DNA from: JANMES01 sp038229715
GTDB taxonomy: Bacteria; Planctomycetota; Phycisphaerae; Tepidisphaerales; Tepidisphaeraceae
DNA length: 13,348 nt
NCBI GenBank assembly: GCA_038229715.1
Contig: JBBROD010000097.1
Span: 1-13,348 of the forward strand
Reading direction: 5' to 3'
Position numbers and translations under genes: made by a program. Position 1 is the first letter of the stretch. The number at the start of each line of letters is the position of its first letter. This document shows positions 1 through 6,780 of the stretch, one piece after another. The notes below the pieces were generated by a model that saw nothing but the letters and a program-made list of their open reading frames with translations, ran no database searches and had not been told where the DNA came from.

Positions 1-183
1 AAAAAGTCGAAAGACTTGATTCCCCTGACCGAGCCGGAGATCAGGCGGCTGCTGATCCAGATTACCTGGCCAAGACTGACGCATCCCCAACGCGTCATCC
101 TGTGGTCGTACTGGCGACGCAGCCACCAAGCCGTCGCACGCCGATGCCATTATCGAGCAAGAAAATTCAATGCGCTACTGTAG
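1..183 (+). pseudogene. C-terminal end of a DDE-type transposase gene, cut by the window edge
   Basis: Frame 1 is open from the first base to a TAG at 181-183 and encodes 60 residues. The peptide contains PLTEPEIRRLL, then HPQRVILWSYWRR and SHQAVARRCHYRAR. The pattern 'PLT-PE-RRLL ... W-WRR-HQA-A--CH' resembles the C-terminal tail of DDE transposases of the IS4/IS701 kind that I remember from planctomycetes and other bacteria. The catalytic core would lie to the left of the window, so it is impossible to say whether the gene is whole. I labelled it pseudogene only because it is partial here. A strong hairpin with a T-rich tail follows 36 bases after the stop. The family assignment is recognition, not a search result. 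Confidence 0.55.
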
Positions 184-219
184 TACTAGAAGTTCAAGCG
201 ATTCGACTTCGCATTCACG

Positions 220-255
220 CCGGGGCGGCACATTAGCGCTGCCCCGGTTTCTTTT
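220..255 (+). terminator. Intrinsic terminator after the transposase gene
   Basis: A 10-bp stem (220-229 with 238-247, one G-T pair, core CCGGGGC/GCCCCGG) closes an 8-base loop and is followed by TTTCTTTT at 248-255. The T-run lies on the + side, so it fits termination of the rightward transposase gene. Read leftward, the same hairpin lies about 80 bases after the phosphatase stop, but there it has no T-run. Confidence 0.65.
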
Positions 256-327
256 GCGCACTGGCATCCCTTGCGGCGCTTCTCGACGCCTCGATGTGAG
301 CGATGGTTGCGGGTATCCGTCTCGACC

Positions 328-1275
328 TTAAGGCTTCGTCCCGTGTTTTTCGCGCGACTCCGCCAGGCGCGAAACCAGCATTCCCCCGACGTTGGCCAGC
401 TTCATGTCCGGCCAGGGAATCGCCTGCCCGGTGAACGGCCTTGCCGCGATCGCGCCGAGCAGGCGGATCGGCGCCATCAACCGTTTGAAAAACGACGTCC
501 GCTTCGCCAAACCATTCGGACGGAACAGCAGAACCGTCACATCGTCCGCATCGAGACTCCCGGGCAACTCGCGATCGATCGCCGCCAGCAGGCTGCGGGT
601 GAACGTTTCCGGCTGCATCGGATCGATCGTCTGCACGACTTTGAGCAGACCCGCCTGCCCCAGTAAATCGCTCGAGCCGGGCGGGCGTGCTTCGACTAAC
701 GAATCGGTGTAGCAAAGCACCAGGTCGTTCACGCGAAGCCGTACGGTGAACTGCGCGTAATCATCAATGTCATCAATACCGAACGGGATGTTCGCCCCCT
801 CCACGTCGGCCGACGAGAGGTATTCCCACGTCTTGCGATTCGCCCGGTACACCAGCGGCGGTGGATGGCCGGCGTTGCAGAGCGAGAGCTCATTCGTCGG
901 CGCGAAAAACGTCGTCACGACGGCGGTCGCAAATACGCCGACATCGGAGAGCGAGACGAACTGGCCGTTGAGGGATTTGACGAATTGCTTTTGGTCGAGG
1001 TGGTTCACATACCGCCGCATCAATTGCCGAAGCGAAGAAGCCGTCGCCGCCACATGCCCGCCGTGCCCGCTGACGTCCGCCACCAGCAGCCGAGTGATGC
1101 GTCCGGTGGCACATGAGGAGACGTAGTACACGTCTCCCCCGCTGTCGGAGTTTTCGAACGGGCGGGAAAAGACCCAGGCATCAAGCCCAGCCATGACGAC
1201 GCCGCTGTCGACGTGTTGGTTGCCACCCCACACTTCCATACATTGCATGAATTGTGTTGAATCGTCGTGTTTCAT
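328..1275 (-). CDS. SpoIIE/PP2C-type serine phosphatase
   Basis: The 315-residue protein is a stand-alone SpoIIE-family (PP2C-like) Ser/Thr phosphatase with no sensor or receiver domain. Visible family motifs are GGDVYYV (metal-binding Asp 48), DVSGHG (Asp 67), NAGHPPP (134-140), YTDSLVEA (Asp 191) and DADDVTVLL (Asp 244/245). Together these give the metal ligands expected of an active enzyme. The last ~65 residues after the catalytic core are a basic and hydrophobic tail without a domain I recognise. Family members usually dephosphorylate anti-sigma-factor antagonists in partner-switching cascades, but no STAS or HATPase partner is encoded in this window, so the target is unknown. The ATG at 1275 has GGAG eight bases upstream. 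The gene points toward the transposase end and is separated from the gene at 1787 by 511 bp. Confidence 0.9.
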   Translation of the reverse strand: MKHDDSTQFMQCMEVWGGNQHVDSGVVMAGLDAWVFSRPFENSDSGGDVYYVSSCATGRITRLLVADVSGHGGHVAATASSLRQLMRRYVNHLDQKQFVKSLNGQFVSLSDVGVFATAVVTTFFAPTNELSLCNAGHPPPLVYRANRKTWEYLSSADVEGANIPFGIDDIDDYAQFTVRLRVNDLVLCYTDSLVEARPPGSSDLLGQAGLLKVVQTIDPMQPETFTRSLLAAIDRELPGSLDADDVTVLLFRPNGLAKRTSFFKRLMAPIRLLGAIAARPFTGQAIPWPDMKLANVGGMLVSRLAESREKHGTKP

Positions 1276-1786
1276 TAAAACTGCTCCGCTGGCCTATCGT
1301 ACCGCTCCTGAAGAATTGTCTGAAACTTTTAACTGCGCAAAGTTTGACGATTGCAAGGATGAAGAATTGAGTAGCGAAAATATTTTCCGCCGCAAGTGAA
1401 AAATATGACTTTTAAGCTTGACTCCGATTGCATGTTCTTCATAATCAATAACTTGCTTGACCGCCTAAGCCTTCCAACCATTTTGGGAGGCGCGGAGAAA
1501 CCAATGCGAACGAATTGCGGCAAGGCAATGTTCGTATCGTCACAAGAATAGATGTGAATCTGTTCTGCGTGGCATGGGCTAATCGGACTGATCAAGACGT
1601 ATTTGATCGGAACGAAGGAGACTTTCAACTCCTAGCCCGTCAGCTAACTCCGTAGGCATGTGAAAGGGATCGGCGCTTTTGCGTTGAATTCCTACCTAGT
1701 TCCAGTTGCTGCACGCCCCACGCTGTTCATCAGCGATTTTTTGCGGGGCAAACAGTCGCACCGCCACGGTGCAAAAGGAGTTTGCG
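1276..1786. other. Long non-coding stretch between divergent genes
   Basis: This 511-bp stretch is richer in A and T than its neighbours. Open frames are present (for example 1329-1628 on the minus strand), but they have no recognisable protein character and no convincing ribosome-binding site, so I do not call them genes. It should hold the promoters of both the leftward phosphatase and the rightward 74-aa protein, but I see no convincing -35/-10 pair. Its right end (1715-1780) contains the hairpins listed separately. Confidence 0.6.
1715..1780 (+). promoter_or_regulatory. Structured leader with terminator-like hairpin before the 74-aa gene
   Basis: Three structures follow each other. A small hairpin CGCTG-ttcat-CAGCG (1721-1735) is followed at once by A and six Ts (1737-1742), like a short intrinsic terminator. 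An outer pair GCCCC (1715-1719) / GGGGC (1745-1749) encloses both. Next comes GCACCG-cca-CGGTGC (1758-1772), one base before the AAAAGGAG ribosome-binding site at 1773-1780. Attenuation or control of ribosome access is an inference. The first stem is only 5 bp, so it may be chance. Confidence 0.3.
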
Positions 1787-2011
1787 ATGATGAATGTGAC
1801 CCAGGCCGAAATGTTGCGTAAGGCGATCGAGAACCTCATCGATGCCAAAATGCTTGACGCGATCGCCCGCCCCGGCGGAATCGATCGCCTGCTCGCTCAC
1901 CGCCGGACCGGCGTGGCGACGTTCGACATCCGTAACGCCGAACGCAAGCTGCAGGAAACCATCGCCGGCGTACTGTCCGGCGAAGGCGTTGTCGAGAGCC
2001 AAGTTGCCTAA
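1787..2011 (+). CDS. Small conserved-looking protein of unknown function (74 aa)
   Basis: The gene begins at an ATG with a strong AGGAG six bases upstream. A second ATG follows directly. An open frame extends further upstream to 1706, but that part crosses the leader hairpins and has no ribosome-binding site. The 74-residue product is cytoplasmic by appearance, with no signal peptide or membrane segment. It reads as an N-terminal helix (VTQAEMLRKAIENLIDAKML), a Gly/Arg-containing middle (GGIDRLLAHRRTG), and a second helix (NAERKLQETIAGVL). I do not recognise the family. The clean start, the dedicated structured leader and the strong terminator-like hairpin downstream (2115-2197) suggest an independently transcribed, real gene. 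A small regulatory or nucleic-acid-binding role is possible but unsupported. Confidence 0.7.
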   Translation: MMNVTQAEMLRKAIENLIDAKMLDAIARPGGIDRLLAHRRTGVATFDIRNAERKLQETIAGVLSGEGVVESQVA

Positions 2012-2114
2012 GCATCGCTGCTCATAAATGGCTCATGAATGGGCCCGGATTCGTTGTCGTACGAAACGGTTCGACGCAGAGCATGAATTAAAATTGATGT
2101 GCGGTCTTCCCACA

Positions 2115-2197
2115 CCGCCCGGGCGTCACTTTGTAATGTCGCGCGAAGGAAAGCACCCATTCCTTCCCGCGAAAAGTGACGTACGGGCGGCTTTTTT
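2115..2197 (+). terminator. Long imperfect hairpin with T-run, terminator of the 74-aa gene
   Basis: Three paired blocks stack: CCGCCCG (2115-2121) with CGGGCGG (2184-2190), CGTCACTTT (2124-2132) with AAAGTGACG (2173-2181), and 2140-2151 with 2160-2171 (11 of 12 pair). There is a small internal mismatch after the first block and a 7-base bulge at 2133-2139. The stem is followed by C and six Ts (2192-2197). About 27 of 28 positions in the three blocks pair, which is much longer than an ordinary intrinsic terminator. It lies 103 bp after the stop of the rightward small gene. Confidence 0.7.
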
Positions 2198-2208
2198 GCG
2201 CGATCGAT

Positions 2209-2384
2209 TTTTAGCCACAGATGGGGCACGGATGAACACAGATAAGAACCATGCGACACAGAGACACAGGGGCAAAGAAAAATGCACAGAGCAATGCTTT
2301 TGATTTTCCTCTCTGTGCTTAACTCTGTGCCTCTGTGACTCTGTGTCGCATATTCCCGCATGATCCGTGTCCATCTGTGCCCCC
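2209..2384. repeat. Large imperfect palindromic repeat (CACAGATG...CACAGAG family), full copy
   Basis: The left arm starts TTTTAGCCACAGATGGGGCA and runs to about 2291. The right arm, about 2309-2384, is its imperfect reverse complement and ends in CCATCTGTGCCCC. Both arms are built from short CACAG/CTGTG words. A related half-copy lies at 13113-13195. Its first 61 bases match the left arm at 58 positions. Its bases 13155-13195 match the reverse complement of 2311-2351 at 40 of 41 positions. It carries no coding capacity that looks real and lies between the 74-aa gene's terminator and icd. Confidence 0.85.
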
Positions 2385-2460
2385 TCGGGGGCAACATTCC
2401 CCGCCCTAGCCAGTCTTGCCCCTGCGCGTATAGTCGAGCCAGTCAACGAGGTAACCCATC

Positions 2461-3468
2461 ATGGCGAAACACACGATCGTAATGATTCCCGGCGACGGCA
2501 TTGGGCCGGAAGTGTCTCACGCGGCCAAGCGCGTCGTCGATGCGACCGGCCTGAGCGTCGAGTGGATCGAAGTTCCCGCGGGCGCGACTGCGCTCGAGCA
2601 GGGACACGACAACGTGCTGCCGAGCATCACGCTGGATGCGATCAAGAAGTTCAAAGTCGCGTTCAAAGGGCCGGTGACCACGCCAGTCGGCAAGGGGTTC
2701 AAGAGCGTGAACGTGCAGTTGCGCCAGAAACTCAAACTCTACGCAGCCGTGCGTCCTGTGCGATCGCTCGCGGGCGTGAAAACGCGGTACGAAGGCGTTG
2801 ATCTGGTCATCATCCGCGAGAACACCGAAGGCCTCTACTCGGGTATCGAAAACGAAATCATCCCCGGCGTAGTGACGAGTTTGAAAGTCGCCACCGAGGC
2901 CGCCTGCATGCGGATCAGCAAGTATGCATTTGAATACGCCAGGGGCCGCGGCCGGAAGAAAGTGACGATCTTCCACAAAGCCAACATCATGAAACTGACC
3001 GACGGGCTGTTCCTCAACTGCGCCCGCGAAGTGTCGAAGGACTATCCTGAGATCGGGTTCGATGAAAGCATCATCGACGCCGGCTGCATGCGCATCGTGC
3101 AGGACCCCAGCCGGTTTGACGTCATGCTGATGGAAAACCTATACGGCGACCTGATGAGCGACCTATGCGCCGGCCTGGTCGGCGGATTGGGCGTCGTCCC
3201 AGGCAGCAACATCGGCGAGGAAGCAGCCGTCTTTGAAGCCGTCCACGGCAGCGCCCCGGATATCGCCGGCAAGGGCATTGCCAACCCGCTTGCGTGCATC
3301 ATGTCGTGCGTCATGATGCTCAACCATCTGCACGAGGAAAAGCTCGGCGAGAAGATCAAACAGGCCTATAATACCGTGCTCGCCGAGGGCAAAACCCTCA
3401 CCCGCGACCTCGGCGGTACGGCAAGTACGGATCAGTTCACCGACGCACTCATCGCCCGAATGAAGTGA
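2461..3468 (+). CDS. icd: NAD-dependent isocitrate dehydrogenase
   Basis: The 335-residue protein belongs to the isocitrate/isopropylmalate dehydrogenase family and most resembles the short, NAD-using isocitrate dehydrogenases (mitochondrial IDH3-like). It would oxidatively decarboxylate isocitrate to 2-oxoglutarate in the TCA cycle. Visible features are the N-terminal IPGDGIGPE, the isocitrate-binding loop SVNVQLRQ (82-89), Arg 98, IIRENTEGLYSG (117-128), FHKANIMK with Lys 173, Asp 206, and NLYGDLMSD with metal-binding Asp 230 and Asp 234. HGSAPDIAGKGIANP (262-276) has Asp 267-Ile 268 where NADP enzymes carry Lys-Tyr, which is the known NAD-specificity signature. The start has GAGGT eight bases upstream. 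No clear terminator follows, so read-through into the PilZ gene 96 bases downstream is possible. Isopropylmalate or homoisocitrate activity is the alternative, less likely from the SVNVQLRQ loop. Confidence 0.9.
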   Translation: MAKHTIVMIPGDGIGPEVSHAAKRVVDATGLSVEWIEVPAGATALEQGHDNVLPSITLDAIKKFKVAFKGPVTTPVGKGFKSVNVQLRQKLKLYAAVRPVRSLAGVKTRYEGVDLVIIRENTEGLYSGIENEIIPGVVTSLKVATEAACMRISKYAFEYARGRGRKKVTIFHKANIMKLTDGLFLNCAREVSKDYPEIGFDESIIDAGCMRIVQDPSRFDVMLMENLYGDLMSDLCAGLVGGLGVVPGSNIGEEAAVFEAVHGSAPDIAGKGIANPLACIMSCVMMLNHLHEEKLGEKIKQAYNTVLAEGKTLTRDLGGTASTDQFTDALIARMK

Positions 3469-3564
3469 GTCGCAATTTATCCATTTGTTCGGCTGATAGT
3501 CTGGCATTTTTGCGTGTCAACTCGCCTCTCTTCCTTACCGATAATTGCCGGAAGGAACCAGAGT

Positions 3565-3984
3565 ATGTTATCCGCCGAGGCATTCTTAGAGATCGTCCAC
3601 GCCTTGGGGAAAGCCGACTCCAGCGATCCGGTACACAAAAACCGCCGAGCGCTACGGGTTTTAAATAATTCTAAGACGATGATCTATCGGATCGGTTACG
3701 ATCCCGCGGAATCTGCTACCGAGATTACCTTGCGTGACATCTCCGCGCGTGGGTGCAGCTTTGCCAGCAAAGTCAAAATGGAATCCGGATCAAATTTTGT
3801 GATCCAGTTCGCGCGAAACAACCAAGCGCCGACGGGCATGCTGTGCATGGTGGTGCATTGCCGGGGCACCTCGGTCGGTTACCGAGTCGGCGCCGAATTT
3901 ACTTGCTCTTTAGACGCCAAGCGCGTGGCCCGTGCGACCGAACCTTCCGACCTCGACCGTATCCGCAACTCCATTCTGACCTGA
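3565..3984 (+). CDS. PilZ-domain protein, putative c-di-GMP receptor
   Basis: The ATG at 3565 has GAAGGAA seven bases upstream. An in-frame start at 3514 would add 17 residues without a comparable site, so I prefer 3565 (139 residues). The bipartite c-di-GMP signature of PilZ domains is visible: RRALR (Arg 27 and Arg 31, the RxxxR arm) and DISARG (Asp 58, Ser 60, Gly 63, the D/NxSxxG motif). A final strand-like GYRVGAEF is typical of the fold. A short N-terminal helix precedes the domain and no other domain is attached, so it is a single-domain adaptor whose output partner cannot be read from the sequence. It may be co-transcribed with icd. Its last 106 bases overlap the 3' end of the oppositely directed methyltransferase gene. 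Confidence 0.8.
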   Translation: MLSAEAFLEIVHALGKADSSDPVHKNRRALRVLNNSKTMIYRIGYDPAESATEITLRDISARGCSFASKVKMESGSNFVIQFARNNQAPTGMLCMVVHCRGTSVGYRVGAEFTCSLDAKRVARATEPSDLDRIRNSILT

Positions 3985-6620
3985 GATTTCCGCTTCTGCC
4001 CCTGATACGTCCGGCTCCAATCGAGCCCGCCCTGCCGCCCCGCTTCAACCGTTTTAGCCAATGCTCGCTGCTGCGGGCGGTCGTCGATCAGTCCGACCAA
4101 CGGCGAGAGATTGACCGCGATCCCGTCATCCACACACCGCTCCCAACTCGCGGGCAATGATTGGCCGATGGCGCGCAGCGCGGCCGTGAGCGTGCGACGA
4201 TTCGCGCCGTCGTGAGCGACGATCACCTGCTTTCCCTTGCGTCCGAACACCCACCAACGCGGGCGCGACTTGAACTGCCGGCTGTGCCAAGCTGAAAAGT
4301 CGGCGATGAGGAACGCGCTTATCCCGCCGGCCGCGTGATCCATCTCCTCCGCCGCCGACTCGCCGGCCAGCGATGCCAGCGACTCACGAACGGCCGCCGC
4401 GAACGGAGCGTCGATCGCCGCCCACTCGCAACCCTGCATCACCCGGCCGATTGCGAATGAAACCCACTGCCGGGCGAGTTCCGCCCGATCCACCGCCGGC
4501 CGGTCGGGCGACTCGGTGTCAGCGGGCAGCGCGTAGCTCGCGGCGACTTCCGATTCCACCGCCGATTCCAGTTCCCCGATCCGCCGGCCGATGGAGTGCC
4601 AGGCGTCTGCCGCGTGCGCCCACTCCAACGGCGCGACAAAATCCGGCGTTCGCTCGTCGGCCTGATCGATCCGGCGATACAGGTCAATCAGCTGCGTGAC
4701 GTTCTGCCGCAGGTTCGCGGACGCTTCAGTGAGCATCGGCAGTTCCGCGAGATCGCCGACCTGAAAATTGACCGTTGGGTTGATCGCGTCGAGGAATCGC
4801 CGCGAGACGGACGAATTCAGCACCGCCAGCACCAGCAGTGGATCGGCCGGGAAAAGCGACGAACCGGCCACGTCAAAAATGCTGCCCGCCTCTAGTTGCC
4901 GGGCGCTGAACTGCCCGCTGGTGAGATAGGAATACGTCACGCCCGCCCGGCCGTAATAGCTGGCGTTTTTGGCAACCCATTCCCAATTGCCTTTGAGGTA
5001 CGGATATTTGCGGGCGATGTTGGCTTTGATCTCCGCGCCGTCATCTTCCCAGTTCACGCGATGGCGCGGGGATTCATACCAGCGCCGGCTCTGTCCCGAT
5101 TTTACGAAAGGCAACCACCGCCCCGCTGTCGCGATGCACGAAGGATCAGCCGAGAACGGTGCGACTTCCCACCACGCGCGGACGAAACGGGCGTTGTCGG
5201 TGGTCGCCAGCCCTTGGCGCGGCGGGGCGATTTCGGCGAGCCGCGGAAAGCTCGACAGCACCTGCCGCTGGCGATCGGAGAGCCAGTAAATCCACGCCCC
5301 GCGCGGGGACTGCATCATCTCCCGCTGCGAAACGGCGAACCGATCTTCCGCCGCCGGCGCGAGCAACGCGGCTATTTTGGGCGTTCGATCGACTAGCCGG
5401 AGTGCGTCAACGATCTGAGATTCTCGCCGGGCCGGGTCCGGTTCCGCCCGCAGCACAAACGCAGCCGTTTGCAGCGTGCCGGGATTGCCGACGGTGAACA
5501 ACCCGCCGCCGAACTGGGCAAGCTGCTCGATCGCGGCCCGCTCGGCGATCGATCGGCGGAGCGGTTCGTACGATCCGGTGAACATGAACGACTGCATCGT
5601 CAGCAGCCCCGCGCGTCCGCCGGGCTTGAGCAGTTGCAGCGATCGATCGATGAAGCAGGCGTATGCATCGCGACACGCCAGCGGGTAATGGGCCTTCCAC
5701 GACTTGGCCAACCCCGGCGAAACATTCCGCACCGACAGGTACGGCGGATTCGTCACCACCACATCGAACGACGCCGAAAGGCCTTCGCCAAGCCGCGCGT
5801 CGAGCAACGCGTCGCCATACAGCAGGTGTAAGCACGACGCATCGAGCGGCCGACCGAGTTTCAGTTCCAGCGCGTGCCGGGCCAACCGCAGCACAAACGG
5901 ATCGAGCTCGATGCCATACAAATTGTGGCGGAGGATGGCGTCATCAATCTGCGATTCGGAATCAACCGACGCCCGATCCGGCCAGCCGGGCTCGCCGGCG
6001 CGGTGCAGTTCCTCACGATACAACCGGCGGAAAAAATCGATGGTGGCTAGGCCGAAGTTCATCGTCCCGCAGGCCGGATCGAGCAGCCGAAGCTCGCGAA
6101 CCTGCGAAAACTGCGGTGGGAGGCGCGGTGGCGGCGCTGAATCCGTTGCCGCGATATCCGAATCGGGATGCCGCTGTTTCCACGCCCGCCCCAGCGTGCC
6201 CGCCAGCAGCCAATCCACCACCGCCGGCGGGGTGAACAACTGCGTGACGGCAGGAATCTCCGCGGGAGTGAACTTGCGATCCCCCTTTCCCGCGGAGGCG
6301 AACGCAGTCTTGAGCGCCGGCTCGTTCATCGCCTGCCACAACCGCCCGATGGCGTCGGGGGCATCGAGCAGCCCCAATTCCGCAAATTCTCCAGAATAAC
6401 AGGCTGCTGGGCAGTCACTCGACAGTGCGATTTCGATCGCCCGCGAGCGCGTATCCGGCGGATCAATCGCAAACGGCGTAAGTGGCAAACCGCGCTGGAG
6501 TTGCAAGTGGCGGACGAAAGAAATGACGGCGCAACGAGCCAGCCGCAGCGGCTCGCAGTGTCCCGCAAGCCGCCGCGTCCGCTCGAGCAAATCCTTTGCC
6601 GTGGCGCGAATCGAAGCCAT
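3879..6620 (-). CDS. PglX/Eco57I-like adenine-specific DNA methyltransferase, apparently orphan
   Basis: The open frame reaches a TTG at 6638, but ATG at 6620 has GAGG six bases upstream, giving 913 residues. The order of motifs is that of a gamma-type N6-adenine methyltransferase: FTPPAVVDWLL (129-139), the AdoMet motif DPACGTMNFG (181-190), YGIELDP (235-241) and catalytic NPPY (291-294). The C-terminal half carries signatures I know from BREX PglX and Eco57I-type enzymes: YYGRAGVTYSYLTSGQFSAR (555-574), NPTVNFQVGDLAELP (614-628), RPRWWVFG (786-793) and DDGIAVNLSPL (831-841). It is shorter than typical BREX PglX (about 1,200 aa). No PglZ, BrxC, BrxL, nuclease or helicase gene lies within this window. 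Residues from about 879 onward are encoded antisense to the PilZ gene and look like a basic tail added beyond the family's usual end. It may be a solitary methylase or a methylase-specificity protein of a scattered system. Confidence 0.85.
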   Translation of the reverse strand: MASIRATAKDLLERTRRLAGHCEPLRLARCAVISFVRHLQLQRGLPLTPFAIDPPDTRSRAIEIALSSDCPAACYSGEFAELGLLDAPDAIGRLWQAMNEPALKTAFASAGKGDRKFTPAEIPAVTQLFTPPAVVDWLLAGTLGRAWKQRHPDSDIAATDSAPPPRLPPQFSQVRELRLLDPACGTMNFGLATIDFFRRLYREELHRAGEPGWPDRASVDSESQIDDAILRHNLYGIELDPFVLRLARHALELKLGRPLDASCLHLLYGDALLDARLGEGLSASFDVVVTNPPYLSVRNVSPGLAKSWKAHYPLACRDAYACFIDRSLQLLKPGGRAGLLTMQSFMFTGSYEPLRRSIAERAAIEQLAQFGGGLFTVGNPGTLQTAAFVLRAEPDPARRESQIVDALRLVDRTPKIAALLAPAAEDRFAVSQREMMQSPRGAWIYWLSDRQRQVLSSFPRLAEIAPPRQGLATTDNARFVRAWWEVAPFSADPSCIATAGRWLPFVKSGQSRRWYESPRHRVNWEDDGAEIKANIARKYPYLKGNWEWVAKNASYYGRAGVTYSYLTSGQFSARQLEAGSIFDVAGSSLFPADPLLVLAVLNSSVSRRFLDAINPTVNFQVGDLAELPMLTEASANLRQNVTQLIDLYRRIDQADERTPDFVAPLEWAHAADAWHSIGRRIGELESAVESEVAASYALPADTESPDRPAVDRAELARQWVSFAIGRVMQGCEWAAIDAPFAAAVRESLASLAGESAAEEMDHAAGGISAFLIADFSAWHSRQFKSRPRWWVFGRKGKQVIVAHDGANRRTLTAALRAIGQSLPASWERCVDDGIAVNLSPLVGLIDDRPQQRALAKTVEAGRQGGLDWSRTYQGQKRKSQVRMELRIRSRSEGSVARATRLASKEQVNSAPTR

Positions 6621-6641
6621 CCATGACCTCGCGGGCAAGTT

Positions 6642-6672
6642 ATCACATTCGGCGAGTAAAAAATAGTGTCAA
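6642..6672 (-). promoter_or_regulatory. Candidate promoter of the methyltransferase gene
   Basis: On the minus strand a perfect TTGACA (6667-6672) is followed 19 bases later by TGTGAT (6642-6647), a weak -10. It lies in an AT-rich divergent intergenic stretch about 20 bases ahead of the start at 6620. The -10 is poor and the spacing long, so this is tentative. Confidence 0.3.
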
Positions 6673-6674
6673 AA

Positions 6675-6704
6675 TTTACTTTTTTTGCTTCGATGCCGTA
6701 TTCT
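6675..6704 (+). promoter_or_regulatory. Candidate promoter of the LEPR-type protein gene
   Basis: TTTACT (6675-6680) and TATTCT (6699-6704) are separated by 18 bases, each matching four of six positions of the sigma-70 consensus. They sit in the AT-rich gap between the divergent methyltransferase and LEPR-type genes. This would give a leader of about 70 bases. Confidence 0.3.
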
Positions 6705-6780
6705 ATCCTCGTTGCGCAAATCGCTCGTGTAGGATGGTGCATAGCAAGCGGGACACTTGACTCTTTTGGAGGAACAGAAA

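Noticed and set aside
1329..1628. Possible 99-aa gene on the minus strand between the phosphatase and the 74-aa gene
   Set aside because: No ribosome-binding site and no recognisable protein pattern; it lies in an AT-richer non-coding stretch.
1600..1640. GGAAC at about 1608 as an ECF-sigma -35 element
   Set aside because: No fitting -10 element follows at 16-17 bases.
1650..1665. GCTAACTCCGT resembling a 16S rRNA segment
   Set aside because: Only 11 bases match and the surroundings do not continue the rRNA sequence, so it is a coincidence.
2028..2446. Open frames on both strands across the terminator and palindromic repeat
   Set aside because: They are translations of repeat DNA (for example the recurring CACAGAG words) and change frame with the repeat.
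3515..3545. GATAAT at 3540-3545 as the -10 of a PilZ promoter
   Set aside because: The implied transcription start would fall in or after the ribosome-binding site at 3551-3557, and no adequate -35 lies at the right distance.
3879..6620. A complete BREX, Pgl or restriction-modification operon
   Set aside because: Only the methyltransferase is present. All flanking genes belong to other functions, so no system can be claimed from this window.
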